DNA from: Kitagawia praeruptora
Lineage: Eukaryota; Streptophyta; Magnoliopsida; Apiales; Apiaceae
Length of the DNA: 64,000 nucleotides
Assembly (NCBI GenBank): GCA_037693485.1
Contig: CM075350.1
Coordinates: forward strand, 123,564,001-123,628,000
Direction of reading: 5' to 3'
The notes under the pieces are model-generated. The model was not told where the DNA came from. It ran no database searches and saw nothing but the letters and a program-made list of their open reading frames with translations. Below are positions 45,131-56,975 of this stretch, in pieces. Each line of letters starts with the position of its first letter. The stretch's first letter is position 1. Both the position numbers and the translations under genes were made by a program.

Positions 45131-48100
45131 TTGCAGGGCACAGGAAAGAAGCATTCAATTATCTTGGACAGTGGATGCTCTGGACATATGACTGGAAAGA
45201 AGTCCCTACTTACAAAGTTTGAGAGGAAAGCTGGCCCAGTAATATCTTTTGGAGATGGCAACAAAGGGGAAACTCTGGGATATGGCTCAATTGTTTTGGG
45301 GAATGTCATCATAGAAAATGTAGCACTGGTTGAAGGCTTGAAACATACTCTTTTAAGCATAAGTCAACTGGGTGATAAAGGTTACAAATCAATCTTTGAC
45401 AGAGAAGGATGCAAAATCTTGAATATGCAGAATGGAGACATTATTCTAACTGGTCAAAGACATGGTAACATATATGAAGCCAGCTTAAGTGATACATCTA
45501 AAGGAATTGTTAGATGTCTCTATAGCAAAGCAACAAGTGATGAAAGCTGGAATTGGCACAAGAAGCTCTCACATCTTAATTTCAAGAAGCTTAATCAACT
45601 TGTTAAACACAATTTGGTGAGAGGCCTACCTCAGGCAAATTTTGTGCAAGATGGACTTTGTGATGCATGTCAGCTTGGAAAGTAAAGAAGAACCACTTTC
45701 AAGAGCAAGACTGAAAATTCGATTACTGAACCATTTCACATGCTACATCTTGATCTGTTTGGTCCAGTAAACATTATGTCTATCAGCAAGAAAAGATATG
45801 CTCTAGTTATGGTGGATGATTTCACAAGGTTCACATGGGTGTTCTTTCTACACAAGAAGGATGAAGCTCCTCAGCAAATCATTGAACTCATCAAGAATAT
45901 TCATAATAACTCTGAGTACAAAGTCAAAGTACTTAGGAGTGACAATGGTACAGAATTCAAGAATTCTACAATGGAGGGGTTTTGTGCAGACAATGGAATT
46001 ACTCAACAGTTTTCTGCACCTGGTACACCTCAGCAGAATGGTGTAGTGGAAAGAAAGAACAGGACTCTCATAGAGGCAGCAAGAACCATGCTTGCAGATG
46101 CAAAACTTCCAACCTACTTTTGGGCAGAAGCTATTAACACTGCATGTTTCACTCAAAATTGTACCTTGGTAAATAGTCATGGAAAAACTCCCTATGAGAT
46201 GATCAAAGGAAAGAAACCAAGTGTGAAATACTTTCACATCTTTGGATGCAAATGCTATGTCCTAAAAGTTCATCCAGAACAACTTGGAAAATTTGAAGCC
46301 AAATCGGATGAAGCAATATTTCTAGGATATTCAGCATCTAAGGCCTTCAAAGTTTATAATCTCAGAACTCACATTGTTATGGAATCAATTCATGTTGCAT
46401 TTGATGATAAGAAATTTGGAATTTTGCAAACTGATGAAAGCCATGACAAATTGGAATTTGAAAATCTGAAGAATTCTGAGATACTCTCAAGTGATGATGA
46501 AGGTTCTCCTGAAGAAATTTCTATTGCTTCTCAAAGGAATGCTACTGTTGAGGGGGAGCAAATAAATCAAAGAGAACACAGTGATCATCAGGAGCAGACT
46601 AGTCTTTCAGAGTCTATTCCATCAGGAATTGACGTTTCAGAGTCTACTCCATCAGGAACTGACCTTTCAGAGTCTATTGAGGAAAGATCAGTAACTAGCA
46701 GCAATATGGAATCTACTGATTCTATTGATCAAAGGAGAGTTTTTGAAGGTAGAGAGAATTCTTCTACAAGGGATACCACTAACTTAGGGGGAGAGACTAG
46801 CAGAGTTGATTTACCACCTGTTAGAAAATGGACAAAGGATCATACTAAAGATTTGATAATTGGTGATCCAAATAGTGGTGTTCGAACTAGAAGATCAATT
46901 CAAAATGAATGCTTGTATAGTTGCTTTCTCTCAAAGAATGAACCTAAGAAGGTTGAAGAAGCCTTACAAGATCCTGATTGGGTAATTGCAATGCAGGAGG
47001 AGTTAAATGAGTTTGAGAGAAACAAAGTTTGGAAACTAGTACCAAGACCTAAAGATAGATCTATTGTTGGTACAAGATGGGTTTTCAGAAACAAGCTAGA
47101 TGAATCTGGTATGATTGTAAGAAACAAAGCAAGACTGGTGGCCAAGGGTTATTCTCAGGAAGAAGGCATTGATTATGATGAGACCTTTGCACCTGTAGCA
47201 AGATTGGAAGCAATCAGAATGTTTCTTGCATTTGCAGCTCATTCAAAATTCAAGGTATACCAGATGGATGTAAAGAGTGCTTTTCTAAATGGCAAACTTG
47301 ATGAAGAAGTTTATGTAGAACAGCCACCTGGATTTGTTGATCCAAAGTTTCCAAATCATGTCTACAAACTTGACAAGGCACTCTATGGACTAAAGCAGGC
47401 ACCAAGAGCATGGTATGAGACTTTGTCTAAATTTCTTCTTGAAAATGGCTTCACAAGAGGTACAATTGACAAAACTCTATTCTTTAGAAAGATAAAAGGT
47501 GAATTGCTTTTAGTTCAAGTTTATGTTGATGATATTATTTTTGGTTCTGCTAATGAAAAGTTGTGTGCTAAGTTTAGCAAGCTTATGCAGTCTAAGTATC
47601 AGATGAGCATGATGGGTGAACTAAATTATTTCTTAGGCTTGCAGGTCAAACAGACTGAGACTGGTATTTTCATTAATCAGTCAAAGTATATCAAAGATCT
47701 TTTAAGAAGGTTTGACTTTCAAGACTGTGCAGTTGCAAAAACACCCATGGCAACAGCCACTAAACTAGACTCTGATCCTAAAGGAAAGAGTGTGGATAAT
47801 ACTAGTTATAGAGGCATGATAGGCTCATTGTTATATCTAACTGCAAGTAGGCCAGATATAATGTTTTCTACCTGTTTATGTGCTAGATTCCAAAGTGATC
47901 CTAAGGAATCTCATTTAATTGCTGTGAAGAGAATTTTTAGATATCTCAAAGGAACTCCAAATCTTGGTTTGTGGTATCCTAGAGAATCTGATTTCTTTCT
48001 AATTGGCTATTCAGACTCTGATTATGCAGGGTGTAAAATAGACAGGAAAAGCACTACAGGTACATGTCAATTCTTGGGAAATAGATTGATTTCTTGGGCA

Positions 48101-48463
48101 AGCAAGAAGCAACAATCTGTTTCAACCTCAACTGCAGAAGCTGAGTACATAGCAGCAGGCAGTTGTTGTGCACAGCTCCTTTGGATAAGAAATCAGTTGC
48201 TGGATTATGGTATGACACTTAGTAATATTCCTATGTTTTGTGATAATACTAGTGCTATTAAAATTGCAGAAAATCCAGTTCAACATTCAAGGACTAAGCA
48301 CATTGATGTCAGGTATCATTTTATTAGAGAACATATTGAGAATGGTACTGTGGAACTTCATTTTGTTCCTACTGACAAACAGCTTGCAGATATTCTAACT
48401 AAACCACTTGATGAGACTACATTTAGTAGACTAGTAAGTGAGTTAGGAATGTTAAATTTTTAG
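45131..48463 (+). pseudogene. pol of element B (protease, integrase, reverse transcriptase, RNase H)
   Basis: The frame is offset by two from gag and opens beside a TTTTTGTTTGCAG tract. The protease box LDSGCSGHMTG is near 45167, WNWHKKLSHLNFKKL and the integrase zinc finger near 45550-45670, an in-frame TAA at 45683-45685, then the integrase core (DDFTRFTWVF, DNGTEF, QNGVVERKNR). The reverse transcriptase has VYQMDVKSAFLNG, YGLKQAPRAWY and YVDDIIFGS near 47524. RNase H has YSDSDYAG and STAEAEYIAAG, with a stop at 48463. Apart from one stop, 3.3 kb are open. The offset from gag implies a frameshift, splicing or separate translation. Confidence 0.92.
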
Positions 48464-49008
48464 ATCTTTAACATCTGCAAAAGTAGCAAGGTATGTTGTT
48501 CTTAGCTTATAGACTTGATATTCCTGTCAGGATCTATATTTGATTGTTAAATGTTTTAGTTATAACACTTTGCCTTGATAAATTTCAGTATGATAGACTT
48601 GTTAATAATCATCAGGATTAGATTTGTCATCAGGATGCTGACGTCATCAGTATTGTGTCAGTATCAGGATTATGAAAATTGTTTCAGATCCTGACGTTTA
48701 CTTTGTATAGTAATCTGATTCTGAGATGTGTTAAGTCTATGCTAGCAAGTTTTAATATTTGCATACTGATAATTTATACATCATTCAAAAATCAAAAGAC
48801 AAGCAGATAACAAGAAACTGTATTTTCATTAATAGAAATCATTACATGGAAATGAAATACAACATCTTTTTGTCTAAATTTCTACTCTATACTTGTCTTT
48901 GATATGAACTCTGAGGAACAGGACAAGGAGCATCTCAAGAAATCCATCAGGGGATGAAAGCCTCGTTTGCTCTTGGATTCCTTGTCTGGGCGACTTGAAT
49001 GAGAGCAG
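48464..49008. other. Spacer after pol, element B
   Basis: AT-rich, no frame on the plus strand. It holds a cluster of ATCAGGAT/ATCCTGA motifs at about 48525-48700. Confidence 0.6.
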
Positions 49009-49368
49009 CTAACTTAAATGAATAGCATCTCCATCAAGATCAACCTCAGACTCTCGGCCAAATTCTTCATCCTCAAGTTTTGAGGAGGTTAGGGGAAGAT
49101 TGTATCCAACAGATGGATGTTCTAGGAGAAACCTCTGGATATTGTCGAAAACCAATCCATTTATGATTAGTTCGATGAGAAGAGTCATTTGTTCAAAGAG
49201 ATGATCAAGAACAGGATGTTCATCGATCAAGAAAAATCTGGAAAATGGGTTTGAAGGGATTATTGGTTTGAGAAGCATTGTTGAGAAGAAAAGAAATTGA
49301 AAGGTTATGGAGAATGGCATAAGGCGTCTGGTTCTTTTAAAGGAAGACGTGAGAAGCTGAGCAGTCAC
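49009..49368 (-). CDS. Antisense ORF between pol and post-pol ORF, element B
   Basis: A 119-codon frame on the opposite strand to the element, or 103 codons from a better-placed ATG at 49320. The N-terminus is hydrophobic and Phe-rich, the middle aliphatic (LLIELIINGL), and the C-terminus acidic (LEDEEFGRESEVDLDGD). On the minus strand a TTTAAAAG motif lies about 20 bases before the ATG at 49320. Nothing in it is recognisable. Antisense extra ORFs have been reported in plant LTR elements. It may equally be chance in AT-rich spacer, but it is the longest open stretch in this 1.5-kb gap. Confidence 0.35.
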   Translation of the reverse strand: MTAQLLTSSFKRTRRLMPFSITFQFLFFSTMLLKPIIPSNPFSRFFLIDEHPVLDHLFEQMTLLIELIINGLVFDNIQRFLLEHPSVGYNLPLTSSKLEDEEFGRESEVDLDGDAIHLS

Positions 49369-49933
49369 TTGGAAGTTTTAATGAAGTCAAATGCTAATTA
49401 TTGCATGTGACTGTATTTCTTGTTTCAAGAAATATTGAAAATATCTAACCAATTGATTTTCTGTTCAGATTAATTGTTTATTTTCTTTTTCAGATAAAAG
49501 AAAAATGCCACGTGGAAAACTCCATATTAAGTCTCTGATGATATTGGTCAGGATTTCATGTGTGACCATCAGGATTTGAAAATTATATTTTTAAATCACA
49601 TTGCATTTTGTGATTATTTTGATGAGAGGTCATCAGGAAAAGGAAGCTGATCAGTATTGCTTATTTATACCCTGATTTATTTCATGAAAATCAATTTTGG
49701 ATTTTATTTTCCAAAAATCGTGGGTAACCGCATTTTTCAGGGACTGACACCTGTCAATCTACGTGTCAACGTGGGATAGTGGTCTGAAAGATTTGTGAAA
49801 TATATTTGTTTTGAAACTCTAATCGTGTAATTGCTTTCTCTAATTTTACATTCTCTAAAGCAAAAACCACTTTTGAGTTTTCAAAATCACTAATCCATTT
49901 CAAGAATTTTTTCAAGTTCTTTTCAGATCAAAA
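49369..49933. other. Spacer before the post-pol ORF, element B
   Basis: No frame. Several GTCAGGAT/CATCAGGA motifs occur at about 49548-49650. TCTAATCGTG and CT-rich sequence at about 49815-49930 resembles a transcript leader. Confidence 0.5.
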
Positions 49934-52900
49934 ATGGCAGCTCAGAGAAGATTACCTAAATCAGTAGCCTTCAAGTTTGGTGACTTTGATTTTATGACAA
50001 ACAATCATGTTGCAGCTATCACCAACAAGGAAGGAGTATCATCTGATTTTCATCCAATCATGGACTTTCTGGCATATGGACCATTAAGTTATGCATTGAC
50101 AGCATCTCCACAGATTAATCAAGTAGCTGTTTCACAAGCTTGGAAGAATGCTGAGGTAATTGATTCTACTCAGAGTCAATCAGGTAAGATTGTTCTACAT
50201 TTAGGACAAGATTCATTTGACATTACTGAATCTGTTGTTAATTCAGTACTTTGCTTACCTATTACTGATAGTTATGAGAATGTACCATCTGATGATAATA
50301 TAAGAACTATGTTGTCTGAATTAGGTTATAGTGGACCTCTAGATAACATGAGCCAGTTGAATAGGTCTTTTCTTAGAAAGGAATGGTCTTTTTACTTTGA
50401 TCAAATTGCTAAATGTTTTACTGGCAAATGTAGTTCTTTTCAGCAAATTACTTCTGTTACATCACATATTGCTTATAGTTTGCTTTATGACAGAGTAATC
50501 AACATTGGTCATATTATCTTAAGTCAGATGAGTATTAAACTTGGGTTAATAGATCAAAACAGGAAAATGGTTTATTATCATAGATTTATGCAATTGTTTA
50601 TTAACCATTTTATTCCTGATGTTGAAACTAGATTTGGTAGAGAACATTGTGTTTCTTCTTATGAACAGCAAAAGAGAATTTTCTCTGACATTACAAAGAA
50701 GGACAATGAAAAGAATCTAGATGAAATACCTGCAATTCTTTATCCATATCATGTTCAGGTAATTCTTAAAACTCATCTTCCTACTTTCTACAATTCTTCT
50801 TTCTTTTGTGGTGAAATGGCTTAGGAATCTCAATTGGAGGAGAACCCACCTGTGTCTACCCAAGTAGCCCAAAACATTATAGTCTCTGAAACAATTCAAG
50901 AACCAAATTTTGATCCACAGCCTATTGTTTCAAAGAAACCAACCTCTGGTGTTTCTCAAAAGACATCAGTTGTAAGGAAGAGAAGATTTGTTGTGTCAAG
51001 TAGTAGTAGTAATTCTAGTGAAGATGATGATGATTTAACTCTCGCTGAGAGAGCAGAATTGAAGGCTACAATTCAACTTTCTTTGTTAGCACAAAGAGAT
51101 GAAAAACCTAGTCACAACCAGGCTGCAGTCTCCCAAAAGACTGTAGTTCTTAAAAAGGGAAAACAGTTACTAGATACTGACTCTCAAAAGACTGTGTCTA
51201 TTGAACAAAGATCTCATCCCAAGATCAATTCTGTGTCTACACCTCTTGAGTCTTCTCAGGATAAATCTTTTGCTCACTATATCGGGAGAACAAGGAGAAA
51301 GATTCAATTGTCACCTACACACACAGAGTCTAGTCCAACTAATATCATGCAGGTTTCTACAAATCAAGCTACATCTATGTCAGTATTTGACAAGAGAGAT
51401 CTGGATATTGATTCTTCATGGGAAACTACATTATCATACAGACTGGCTATGGGACTAATTTCTCTCAAAGTAAAGTTGTCAAGGCCTGTTCTAGACTTTC
51501 TGGTTGAAAGAGTACCAAAATTTTTATTTCCAGATGAATATGGACTTCTACATCAAAGACTTGACTTAATGAAGATGTATTTCTATGTGTCTGTCAGAAG
51601 ACAATTAGTCAAGAAATTTGGACTCTCGAAGCATGGTGCACTTCAATCACTTCATGCATATTTATTTGACAAGAATGTAATTATTGAAGATGCTTCAGCT
51701 CAAGGTGAACAACTGGAGGAAGTAGATAGAGGGAAGCAGTCAACAGAAGATACTATTGCACCAGTGGTGAATAGTAGGAAAGATCAGATCACAGTCACTG
51801 TAACACAAGAACCATCTAGTCAGGGGAAGGATGACTCAGGAGCTGTGATAGCTGATGTTGAAAGGTCTTCTGTGATGACTGAGAATGCAAGTGAGATACC
51901 CTATGATATGGGAGGAATGACTTTGGTTGATTTTTCTGAAGATCAAACAAATTTTGTTCAGTCAGAGTCTATCCATCTTGAGGGTGTGTCTCAGCAAACA
52001 ACACTTAAAGACGGTGATATACTAACTATGGTGTCTAATGAAGTATTACTGAAGACATCAGAGTCTAGTAAAGAACCTGAAAGTGGTATACTGGAGCCTG
52101 TAGTTTCTGAAAGGAAAGAAGATGATTGTAAGGGTTCAGAGACTATAGCAGCTCACTCCTTGGAGAAAACCTCAAGCCACATGCCAAATGAGGAACCCTC
52201 TCTCCATGTGAGTTCAGGTATAAAAACTTCTTCTAAACTCTATTTTTCTGTAGGTCATGAGAGCACTTATCTAAGTTTGAGTGATACACTTGAAAAGATG
52301 GACTTAGATCCACAATTTGAGCGGCTGGCTCCTGACCAGGCAAAAGGTGAGGTAGAAAGAGTGTTGACTTTAGTAAGTCGAAGTGAGAATGAGGGTATGG
52401 ATGATCAACTCCATAGTGAGGGAGAGAAAATTAGGAAACCATCATTTGATTTCTGGGATCAGGTTTTTCCTGAATCTTGGTCTGAAAATTTGGGTATGGA
52501 TGCTGGTACTTATTCATTCATCAAAATGTATCAGAAGAATGACCTAGCACATCACAATGCAAAGCCAGAAGTTAAAGCTCAGAAGCAAAAGGAGAGGCTT
52601 GCAGGAATCATTAACAGAAGAGGTGTCAGGATAAAGCAATCTCTTGATACATATGTACCAGATGAAGATCCTAATGATCCTAGTGTTCCTTTGTATGTAC
52701 TTCCAATATCAGCTAGAATTGAGACATCAACAGTCTCTGATCACTCTAAGGAGGAGTCAGGATTTGAAGATGTTAGTACACAGAATACTGGTGAAGGTGA
52801 TGATGATCATGTTTCAGTTCCAGAACAGAAAGATGAAGATGTTGATAATTCTAATCAAGTTTTATTACTTGAATATCATACAAATCAAACAACTTCTTCT

Positions 52901-53245
52901 ACAAGACTTGAAGATACAGTTCTTTCTGATTCTGATACTGAAGATTCTAGAAGCACTTCCAACATTGAAGTTCATTCTGATGTTTTGAAAGATATTCAGA
53001 ATTCTCAAATTGATATTCAAACAAGACTTCAATCACTTGAAGATAACCAAGTCACAATTATGGAAAATCAAGCAGTTCTTATGAATCTCATTTGTTCTGT
53101 TTCTGAATCTCTTGGAATTAATGTTGCTGATGTCAAAAAGGGGGAGATAAAGACAATTCAAAGACAACAACAACACCACCAGACTGAGGATGATAAAGCT
53201 GGGGGAGATAAAGAGCAGACAAAGGGTAGTAAAATGAAGAACTAG
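49934..53245 (+). pseudogene. Post-pol ORF of element B (Sirevirus env-like position), one stop
   Basis: A frame of about 1100 codons, interrupted only by TAG at 50822-50824. The first 296 residues are a compact, apparently globular region beginning MAAQRRLPKSVAFKFGDFDF. The rest is long, acidic and Ser/Thr/Glu-rich (low complexity), with a short coiled coil near the end (TRLQSLEDNQVTIMENQAVL). ADVKKGE and AGGDKEQ occur just before the stop. No N-terminal signal peptide or membrane helix is obvious, so a viral envelope role is not supported. It shares the charged coiled-coil and DVKKGE feature with the element A ORF but little else. Function unknown. Confidence 0.8.
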
Positions 53246-53458
53246 CAGGAGTGACAGTGGTGAATCTCAGCTAGGAAGTGGTAAAAGAAGAGCAGCATTA
53301 ATAGTTAAAATTCTTTCTTCTAAGTACTAGATAAACGTCTACATCTGAGAAGGAGGTACTTAACTGCATAATTCTACATTCATAAATTCTATTCTGGTTG
53401 TATTGTTATATGTTTTGACATCCACAACTTAGATTTATGCTTCAGATTATAAAGCATA

Positions 53459-53471
53459 AATAGGGGGAGAT
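53459..53471 (+). other. Polypurine tract of element B
   Basis: AATAGGGGGAGAT immediately before the 3' LTR; primes plus-strand synthesis. Confidence 0.9.
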
Positions 53472-54204
53472 TGTTAGGAATAATTCATAAGTTGTGATGT
53501 TAAGAATAGAATTTACACATTATACTTCTTGTAATCCTGATCTTATAAAGGATTTAGCACTGTATTTAGGATTTATGTGTAAGACAGTTATCTGTATAGT
53601 TTAGTCAGGAATGAACAGTGTATCGGAGACTACATGTCAGGAACAGAGAGCAAATCCTGATGATGGTCCAATACTGATGGTTGATCAGATACTGATGCAG
53701 TGTACAGATCCTGATATCAGTCGTGTTACTGATGATGTCATTATGGATGCTACAGAAACTGGCAAGTGCTATAAAACAGGATCGTTGTTTGAAGAACAAG
53801 CAAGAAGATATTATGAAGGAAAGAGTTTTTCTATTGAAGGAAACTATCGACTAGAAGGCAGAACATTGTCATGTATAGATTATATCTTTCTGTTATTAGT
53901 TGATAGGTAGCATTATAAATACTCTCTCAATATCATTGTAAAAGAGCGACGAAGTTGTGAGTTCGTGTGCGTAGCTCTGTATAAGGTTTGTATTCGAGAG
54001 TTCGAAACAAACAGAGAGAGAGATTTGTATTGTCAGCAGCTGCTAAAGGTATTGTACACCTTTGGTAGAGTTTGTATTTGATCTTATTAATACAAACAAG
54101 AGTTTGATTCATTCGTTTATTCTTGTTCATATAATCAAGCAAAAATCAGACACGATTATATAACTTGTATTCAACCCCCCTTCTACAAGTTATTCGAGTT
54201 AACA
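53472..54204 (+). repeat. 3' LTR of element B
   Basis: 733 bp, same ends as the 5' LTR, followed by GCAAG. Confidence 0.95.
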
Positions 54205-56780
54205 GCAAGGTAATAAAATCATTGAAGTTGATGGTGAATAGTGATGAATAGTAACTTCTAAGAAACTAACTTGATTTTTATGGTTCTTTTAGTTGTTTCA
54301 AGCTAAGATAAGGTGGTTTAAGGATATATCAAGGTTTATTAAGGATCTTTAAAGCTTCAAGAAGGTATAAACACTCTTGCCCTTTTTATATTATGATGGA
54401 TATTGTTGGTTTAGTGATTAAGTGGTGTAAAGATTTAGATTATGATGTTATATGTGTTTGTAAGTGGTTTAAGTTGAATATGGAAGTGTTTGGGATTGTA
54501 ACCATGGCTGGTAATGAAGACCACATGGTGTAGGTGATGATTATTGTGTTTGATGATTGATTTGGAGGAGTTGGATTTTTGGAAAGTATGAAAATATAGC
54601 CGTTATAATGCCCGATTTTCGTTAGGACGAAATCTGCCCTGTTTTGTGACCCCTGTATTCGTACGGTACCTCACTTCCTAGGTTACCAATTGACCATGAA
54701 ATGATAGAGCTTAGTTCATAGATTGTTTTGATATAAGATGCATTAAAATCTGATGAACGGTTTAGGAGAAAAGTCAGTTTTAGTGAAAGACGTTCGATAA
54801 CCGAGAAAACGTAATTGTATCAACTTTGAGGTTAAAATTACCATACTTAGACAGTTTTATAAGCCACGAAATTTTGGGATAGTGTAGTAGGGTGGTCAGA
54901 GGACCCTTGACAGTTGACCTTACATTAAAATTCGAAATCTATATTTTCTGAGAATTTTTACAGTTAAGTATGGTCGTTAGGGGAAATGGTGAAAACCCCT
55001 GAAACTTCGATTGAAACTATAAATGATGAAGTTCTTGAACCTTTGGGGTAATAGTAATACGTTAAACATATATTGAAGTGTAAAGGGTCTTGTTATATAA
55101 GAAGGTAGTGGGTAAGAGATGTGGTATTCTAACGACGGTCCTTTTGTGTTTATAGAAACTCCGGAAGAGCCCCAAACCATACTGTCAGGATACCGGAACA
55201 GAGGCAAGATTCTTCTATCCCTACTTTGAAGATTATGTATCCTCGGAATAAAAATGACATTATGGAATATATATATATATATATATGATGCTATTGTTGT
55301 TATGTTGCAAAGAATATATTTCCTTGATTTTGGGAAACTAAAGAGGTATGGAAGAGAATGGTATCAGTTGTTATCCAGGGTTATATGGTTTATAATACTA
55401 TATTAAAAATATTCTTTTTAGTGTTAGTGGTATTATAAATATTATTTGATTATTAATTACTACTCTTTAAGTAGACGGAATATGTTATGGATATAAAAGC
55501 ATATTTGAATTCTTGAATATAAAAGAGATGTCTGAATCATAATCAAAGTATTATGTTATATATATATTTTATAGAAATAATGTGCGAGAATGGAAATGAG
55601 ATGAGTGAATGATATGTGGAAATGATAGTGAGAAAATGGAAATGTGGAATGACATTTAGTAAATAGAATAACGATTTGACAAAAAGGGGGATAGCAACAA
55701 AAAGCGTAAGAGGCTGTGTGCTGCACAGTCCAGCAATCAATATTTTAATTCGGCCCAAGAGTTGCCGAAGGAGGATGTAGTGGTGTACCTTCCTCCAGGG
55801 GGATGTAGTGGTGTACCTTCCTCCTTCTACCGGTAGTAAAAAGGGACGGATACGGAGGGCGACTGATCATTGTGCCTCACGTATTCGGCAACATTGAAAA
55901 CCCCCCACAATATTTGAATAAAGAATAAATGATAAAGTCAGATTGGTATACTGAAAAGAGAAAATGATGTGAAAGATGGAATTATTGTTATAGATGAAGA
56001 GAAACTGATTTTATATTAATTTATAAATTGTTGCATAAGAAGGAAATGATAAGGTGATAGAGAGAGAGTTATTCAAGTATTCATATTATCTTGAAATATT
56101 ATACTGAAAGGGTAGATTGATTGTTATATTATTTAAGAAGAGAAACTGATACTATATTATCCTAGATTTCTTTCTTATAATAGTAAGTGGATGATGTATT
56201 ATTAAATAAGAGTTTTATTCTCCCTTAAAGTTTATAATTGGTTACTGCTTACATATGTAAATATATGTATACTTGGTTATATTTTAAATTCTAGTTTACA
56301 ATATTATCTTGCTGAGCTATTATAGCTCACTCTTGCTACTTATCTATATACAGCTAGGTATGCCGATACTGCGCAGAACGCCCCACAAGAGAATAGGGGG
56401 AAGGCGACCTTCTGAGAGCTCGTTAGCATCGATTCCGGAGGTAGTGATGAGGCAGATGGGTTCCAAGGGCTTATGTATAATTAAGTATGTAGGCATGTAA
56501 TAAACTTTTGGTTGTTGAAACGCTTCATGTCGAAGTGTTATTCAACAATGTACTTAAGTATGATCCTGGTTTGTAATAACTCTTTTAACTTTCAACTCTA
56601 AACTTTTGTTATGGTAAATGTTGTTCTCTGAGCATATGACTGGTGTGAGTGTGTATTAGTGTGGGGTCAACTGTTTAAGCATTAAATGATATAAAAAAAA
56701 AGACCCAAGGGATATTGATATTGAATGGAAATTGGTCCGTGATGGCCCAGATTTATGACCCCGAATTTGGGGCTGTCACA
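54205..56780 (+). repeat. Gypsy G 5' LTR, right part
   Basis: Resumes at the GCAAG target copy and runs to GCTGTCACA. No gene. It contains a 24-bp direct repeat GGATGTAGTGGTGTACCTTC (55773 and 55801), a (TA)n run at 55268-55287, and TGAGCTATTATAGCTCACTC (56312-56331), a near-palindrome. Confidence 0.85.
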
Positions 56781-56783
56781 GTT

Positions 56784-56795
56784 TGGTATCAGAGC
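56784..56795 (+). other. Primer-binding site of Gypsy G
   Basis: TGGTATCAGAGC, initiator Met tRNA type, three bases after the LTR. Confidence 0.9.
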
Positions 56796-56975
56796 TAAGA
56801 GTCATAATGCTCAGGAACAAGAGTGATAATAATAAATGTATCAGTTATAATATAAATTGTGAACTTCCATCAAGTTCAGGGGTGGTATATCGCAGGTAGT
56901 ATTTATTTTAAGCATATAATATAATTTTATAGATCGTTACTAATAGAATTTTATGTTTTATTATAGGGAGCGGAG

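Larger units (their letters stand above)
37133..54204 (+). mobile_element. Sirevirus-like Copia element B, complete, with nested Copia
   Basis: It is bounded by two 733-bp LTRs and by the 5-bp duplication GCAAG (37128-37132 and 54205-54209). Order: LTR, PBS, gag, protease-integrase-reverse transcriptase-RNase H, spacer with an antisense ORF, post-pol ORF, polypurine tract, LTR. The inner Copia element (38844-43751) accounts for 4.9 kb, leaving about 12.2 kb of element. Three in-frame stops interrupt gag, pol and the post-pol ORF (44823, 45683, 50822). Confidence 0.95.

Noticed and set aside
56309..56500. A 63-codon frame near the end of the Gypsy LTR
   Set aside because: It sits wholly in the LTR near the expected transcript start and shows no domain or coding bias.
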